DNA from: Candidatus Manganitrophus noduliformans
GTDB lineage: Bacteria > Nitrospirota > Nitrospiria > SBBL01 > Manganitrophaceae
NCBI RefSeq assembly: GCF_012184425.1
Contig: NZ_VTOW01000001.1
Coordinates: forward strand, 1-64,000
Reading direction: 5' to 3'
Length of the DNA stretch: 64,000 nucleotides
Position numbers and translations under genes: made by a program. How positions within the stretch are numbered: the first letter of the stretch is position 1; each line of letters begins with the position of its first letter. The notes below the pieces were generated by a model. It saw only the letters and a program-made list of their open reading frames with translations, was not told where the DNA came from and searched no databases. This document shows positions 61,180 through 64,000 of this stretch, in pieces.

Positions 61180-62148
61180 ATGCAGCGCGTAGATCTTTTA
61201 AAACGGACGGCAGAGATAAAATCAACTGCATCGGGACTCGGCTTTCATCGGGTCGGAATCACCTCCGCCGATCCGGTCGGAGAAGCGGGCCGCCGCTTTT
61301 CAGAATGGCTTGCGGACGGCTTTGCCGGAGAGATGGCCTACCTGCAGAAATCGCCCGAGGTCCGCTCCGACCCCAAGCTGCGATTTCCGGAAGCGAAGAG
61401 CGTGATCTGCCTCGCCCTCAATTACTACCCCTCCGCCCCGCCCGATCCATCCGTTCCGGAAGGCTCCCCGCGGGGGAAGGTCGCCCGATACGCGTGGGGA
61501 GAAGATTACCATACGATCATCGAGGAAAAACTCGCGCTCCTGATCTCCGCCATCGAAGATCGCGGCGGCCGCTGCTGGAAGGGATATGTCGATCACGGCC
61601 CGCTGCTGGAGCGGGCCTTCGCCGAGCGGGCGGGACTCGGCTTCATCGGAAAGAATACGACGTTGATCACCCCCGATTACGGATCGTGGGTCTTTCTGGC
61701 CGAAGTGGTGACCGATCTTGAATTGGTCGAAGATCTTCCAATGACCTCCCAGTGCGGCAGCTGCCGGCGCTGCCTCGACGCCTGCCCGACGGGAGCGTTG
61801 ACCGAGGCCTACCGGCTCGATGCGCGGCGCTGCATCTCCTATCTGACGATCGAGAACAAAAAGGAAATTCCGGAGGAGTTTCACCCTCAGATGGAAGGTT
61901 GGCTCTTCGGCTGCGACCTCTGCCAAGAGGTTTGCCCCTACAATCGCAACCCGGTTCAAACGGACGTCGAGCGCTTCTCGCCCGAGCGGGGCGCCGGGCC
62001 GTCTCTTTCGTTGGAAGAAATCCGCTCGATCGAAGACAACCGCCGGTTCAAGGAACGCTTCAGCCACACCCCCCTCGTCCGGACGAAGCGATCGGGACTG
62101 ATCCGAAATGCAAACGCGATTCAGGTTTCCCAAGGAGAAGACGATTGA
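61180..62148 (+). CDS. queG: Epoxyqueuosine reductase
   Basis: Last step of queuosine synthesis in tRNA, cobalamin-dependent. The 322-residue protein has the N-terminal cobalamin-binding domain (D-H-G-P-L-L-E-R-A-F-A-E-R-A-G-L-G-F-I-G-K-N-T) and two [4Fe-4S] motifs, C-G-S-C-R-R-C-L-D-A-C-P-T-G-A-L and C-D-L-C-Q-E-V-C-P-Y-N. The C-terminal HEAT-like part of E. coli QueG is absent, a common short form. Its stop overlaps the start of the HAD gene (TTGA). Confidence 0.94.
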   Translation: MQRVDLLKRTAEIKSTASGLGFHRVGITSADPVGEAGRRFSEWLADGFAGEMAYLQKSPEVRSDPKLRFPEAKSVICLALNYYPSAPPDPSVPEGSPRGKVARYAWGEDYHTIIEEKLALLISAIEDRGGRCWKGYVDHGPLLERAFAERAGLGFIGKNTTLITPDYGSWVFLAEVVTDLELVEDLPMTSQCGSCRRCLDACPTGALTEAYRLDARRCISYLTIENKKEIPEEFHPQMEGWLFGCDLCQEVCPYNRNPVQTDVERFSPERGAGPSLSLEEIRSIEDNRRFKERFSHTPLVRTKRSGLIRNANAIQVSQGEDD

Positions 62149-62888
62149 AAAAGTATCAAGCCCTCCTGTTCGACCTTTGCGATACGATCATGCCCTTTCG
62201 GAACGATCGGATGCCGCTCGCCCGAATTCAAGGAAAAGAGATCCGGACGACCAGCCCCCTTCTGTACGAGTGCTTCACGCAATATGCCGCTCCGATCGCT
62301 TATGAGGAGTTTCACAACCACTTCGTCGAAACGACCGAATCGATCTGGATCATCCGAGACCAATCAGGAGAGGAGATCTCCTCCGCCGTCCGCTTCGAGC
62401 GGTTTCTGGAACGGCTCGGGGTCGGCCGGGGTGAGCATCGGGAGGCGCTTCACCGGCGGTTTCTGGAAACCCATCTAACTCGGATCTCTCTTTGCCTGGA
62501 ATGCGCCCCTCCGGTGCGTGAGATGCTCCTTCGCCTGAAAGAAGAATACCGGATCGGCCTCGTCTCCAACTTCGACGACACCGACACCGTCTACCAGGTC
62601 CTGGCGCGGGAAGGGGTCGATCACTGTTTCGAGACGGTCATTATCTCCTCCGAAATCGGAATCCGAAAACCGCGCCCGGAGATCTTCCTCGCCGCCTGCG
62701 AGAAGATCGGCGTCGCTCCCGCCGAGTGCCTCTTTATTGGGGATAGTTTTGAGAATGATATCGTCGGAGCAAAACGGCTCGGCATGGACGCCGCCTGGAT
62801 CAATCCATTGAGTCTTCCTCCACCGATTGACGGCCCTCCACCCGATTATATTCTTACCGAGCTGACCGACCTTTCTCGATTTGTCTAA
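62145..62888 (+). CDS. HAD-superfamily hydrolase with Cys in place of the acid-base Asp
   Basis: A 247-residue Rossmann-fold phosphohydrolase with a C1-type helical cap. Motif I is F-D10-L-C12-D-T rather than D-x-D, so the usual second Asp is Cys. Motif II is L-V-S-N-F-D-D, motif III the Lys in I-R-K-P-R-P-E, and motif IV F-I-G-D-S-F-E-N-D. TTG 62145 overlaps the queG stop and follows AAGGAG, so the two are co-translated. The enzyme may still be active as a variant phosphatase, or be a non-catalytic paralogue; substrate unknown. Confidence 0.8.
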   Translation: MKKYQALLFDLCDTIMPFRNDRMPLARIQGKEIRTTSPLLYECFTQYAAPIAYEEFHNHFVETTESIWIIRDQSGEEISSAVRFERFLERLGVGRGEHREALHRRFLETHLTRISLCLECAPPVREMLLRLKEEYRIGLVSNFDDTDTVYQVLAREGVDHCFETVIISSEIGIRKPRPEIFLAACEKIGVAPAECLFIGDSFENDIVGAKRLGMDAAWINPLSLPPPIDGPPPDYILTELTDLSRFV

Positions 62889-62943
62889 GGGCCCTCTCCT
62901 TTTTACTGGGCAAGTTCGCATTGGACTCTCGGATGATGAACGC

Positions 62944-62980
62944 AAAAAGGCCCGCTCATTCTCAAAGAGCGGGCCTTTTT
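62944..62980. terminator. Strong bidirectional intrinsic terminator
   Basis: AAAAAGGCCCGCTC (62944-62957), 9-base loop, GAGCGGGCCTTTTT (62967-62980): a 14-bp stem including A/U tracts on both sides. It ends the mutT-queG-HAD transcript and the convergent beta-propeller gene. Confidence 0.9.
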
Positions 62981-62997
62981 GTAGATCTTTTGTAAAG

Positions 62998-64000
62998 CTA
63001 TGGGAGTGGCACCTGAACGATTTTCCCCGTTGCCGGATCGGTCACCAGCGCAGATTGACCGTCCGGCAGAATCGCCAATCCAAGACTGAAATTTGAAAAC
63101 GCCCCACCCAATCCGGTCGCGAGGGTTGTGTTCGTTCCGGTGGCAAGATCAACCCTGATAAGGCTATTGATTCCGCTGCAACATCCCAGCGTTCCCGTGA
63201 CCAAGGCGGTCGTTCCACCGGTCTCGACAGCGACTTGCCCGAACGATTGCGTTGTGGAGATGGGAGTCCGGGCTCCCGAAGCAAGCGTGATCCGGTGGAG
63301 GCCGTTTACCGGCGTAGACGAGCAACAGGAATTTCCTCCTGCCACCAACGCGCTCGTGCCGCCCGCCTCGATCGCAATCCCCTGCGGTGAGGAGAAGCCG
63401 GAGGTCACAACGGTAACGGTGCCTGAGGTGAGATCCACCTCCATGACCCTTCCGGACGTGAACTCCGTCACGAAAGCAGTGTCTCCCCCTGATCCAATCG
63501 CTACAGATCGCGGCGTATCAAGAAGCGTGGTGATCGTGCTCAAAGCGCCGGTAGCTAGAGTTACTCTGGTGAGTTTCTCAGGCGACGGCGTGCAACAAGT
63601 AAACGACGGCCCCTCGACCACAAGTACCGTATCTTCTCCCGACTCCATCGCAATTCCGGAAGGAGAACTCAGACCGGACGCAAGAAGAGTGAGCGCTCCG
63701 GAAGAGAGGTTGAGTCGGAGCACCCGACCCAACGTAGAATCGAGGACCAAAGCGCTGTTTTCAGAAGACTCAATGGCAATGGCCGCCGGAGCGCCCAGCC
63801 AGTAAACCACAGGAGTAATGGTCAAGGCCGTCAGATTCACCCTTGAGATTCTTTTCGCCCCCGGTTCGATGACAAGCGCGCTTGCCCCGCTCGACTCGAT
63901 GATCAGAGCGTTGGGCTGATTTAAACTCGAAACAAGGGTCGAGATCACATTTCCGGTTCTGAGATCGATCCTTTGCATCTCGCCGGAAGACGAGCAACAC
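62998..64000 (-). CDS. Beta-propeller protein with Cys-Cys repeat motifs, cut by the window edge
   Basis: The 3' part (at least 334 codons) of a protein that continues past the right edge; the open frame runs on before the ATG at 63976-63978 and already shows repeat sequence there. Repeats of about 43-50 residues match (L/V)-x-R-(V/I)-(D/T)-L-A-(T/S)-G-(x)6-L-(x)3-L-x-x-P-x-G-(I/V)-A-(I/V)-E-(S/A/T)-G-G-x-(T/S)-A-L-V. This is an NHL/YVTN-type propeller blade. Some blades have C-C just before the repeat (C-C-T-P-S-P; C-C-S-S-T-P; C-C-S-G-I-N; and at the edge C-C-S-S-S-G). Probably secreted; N-terminus not seen. Confidence 0.7.
   Translation of the reverse strand, partial: CCSSSGEMQRIDLRTGNVISTLVSSLNQPNALIIESSGASALVIEPGAKRISRVNLTALTITPVVYWLGAPAAIAIESSENSALVLDSTLGRVLRLNLSSGALTLLASGLSSPSGIAMESGEDTVLVVEGPSFTCCTPSPEKLTRVTLATGALSTITTLLDTPRSVAIGSGGDTAFVTEFTSGRVMEVDLTSGTVTVVTSGFSSPQGIAIEAGGTSALVAGGNSCCSSTPVNGLHRITLASGARTPISTTQSFGQVAVETGGTTALVTGTLGCCSGINSLIRVDLATGTNTTLATGLGGAFSNFSLGLAILPDGQSALVTDPATGKIVQVPLP

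Noticed and set aside
1-64000. CRISPR array, prophage or rRNA operon
   Set aside because: I saw no regularly spaced direct repeats of 25-40 bases, no phage structural genes or integrase, and no rRNA sequence; only tRNA-Arg, tRNA-Pro and a fragment were found.

Overview
The window is a stretch of bacterial chromosome from a GC-rich, Gram-negative bacterium. Evidence for this is outer-membrane style secreted PPIases, lipoproteins, type IV pilus motor ATPases (PilB and PilT), a multi-heme periplasmic cytochrome, an RR/HD-GYP regulator and PilZ (cyclic-di-GMP signalling), and sortase-independent Gly-rich/Cys C-terminal anchors. The gene mix (GH57 with DUF4912, multiheme c, PilB with extra zinc ribbons, JDVT-CTERM-like proteins) would suit a Nitrospirota-like or related environmental lineage. 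That placement is inference only; no similarity search was possible.

Layout. Bases 1-8.6 kb are an accessory, visibly AT-richer block. It holds the truncated end of an IS5-type element, gene remnants, two unrecognised or modular secreted proteins and two large secreted TPR-like repeat proteins, nearly all on the minus strand. From 8.6 kb the composition turns GC-rich and core genes begin: priA (-); a PpiC/SurA-type chaperone, glmM and a tetraheme cytochrome (+); a TPR lipid/periplasmic protein, PilZ (-), a pilB-type ATPase, a DUF4912 + GH57 pair, yqgE/algH and an RR-HD-GYP gene (+).

22.5-28.7 kb is a minus-strand block: an NHL-repeat lipoprotein, a short UvrD-family helicase, an SbcC/RecF-like coiled-coil ATPase and an unknown 329-aa protein with some features of single-strand annealing proteins. 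The last two abut as one transcription unit behind a consensus promoter with a long leader. I consider this cassette the best candidate for an undescribed DNA-handling system here.

29-39.8 kb is a plus-strand core run: pgpA, pncC/cinA-C, thpR, recA, pilT, recX, alaS, a phasin-like gene, mltG, deoB, ridA. pilT sits between recA and recX. 39.8-46.9 kb is the minus-strand heat-shock region hrcA-grpE-dnaK-dnaJ followed by rsmE, an RDD membrane protein and a SurA-N-like protein. A CIRCE operator overlaps the predicted start site of hrcA, and an intrinsic terminator lies between dnaK and dnaJ. 47-52.2 kb holds valS-nadC-birA-coaX (minus).

52.4-64 kb: pyrE, a degenerate CmcI-like methyltransferase-fold protein and a tRNA 3'-end remnant. 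These are followed by a 1658-residue surface protein that looks like two anchored proteins fused head to tail and runs into tRNA-Arg. After that come tRNA-Pro, rph-rdgB (minus), mutT-queG-HAD hydrolase (plus), a strong bidirectional terminator, and a beta-propeller protein with Cys-Cys motifs cut by the right edge. Dispersed GTAGGGGC...GCCCCTAC palindromes punctuate the intergenic spaces.
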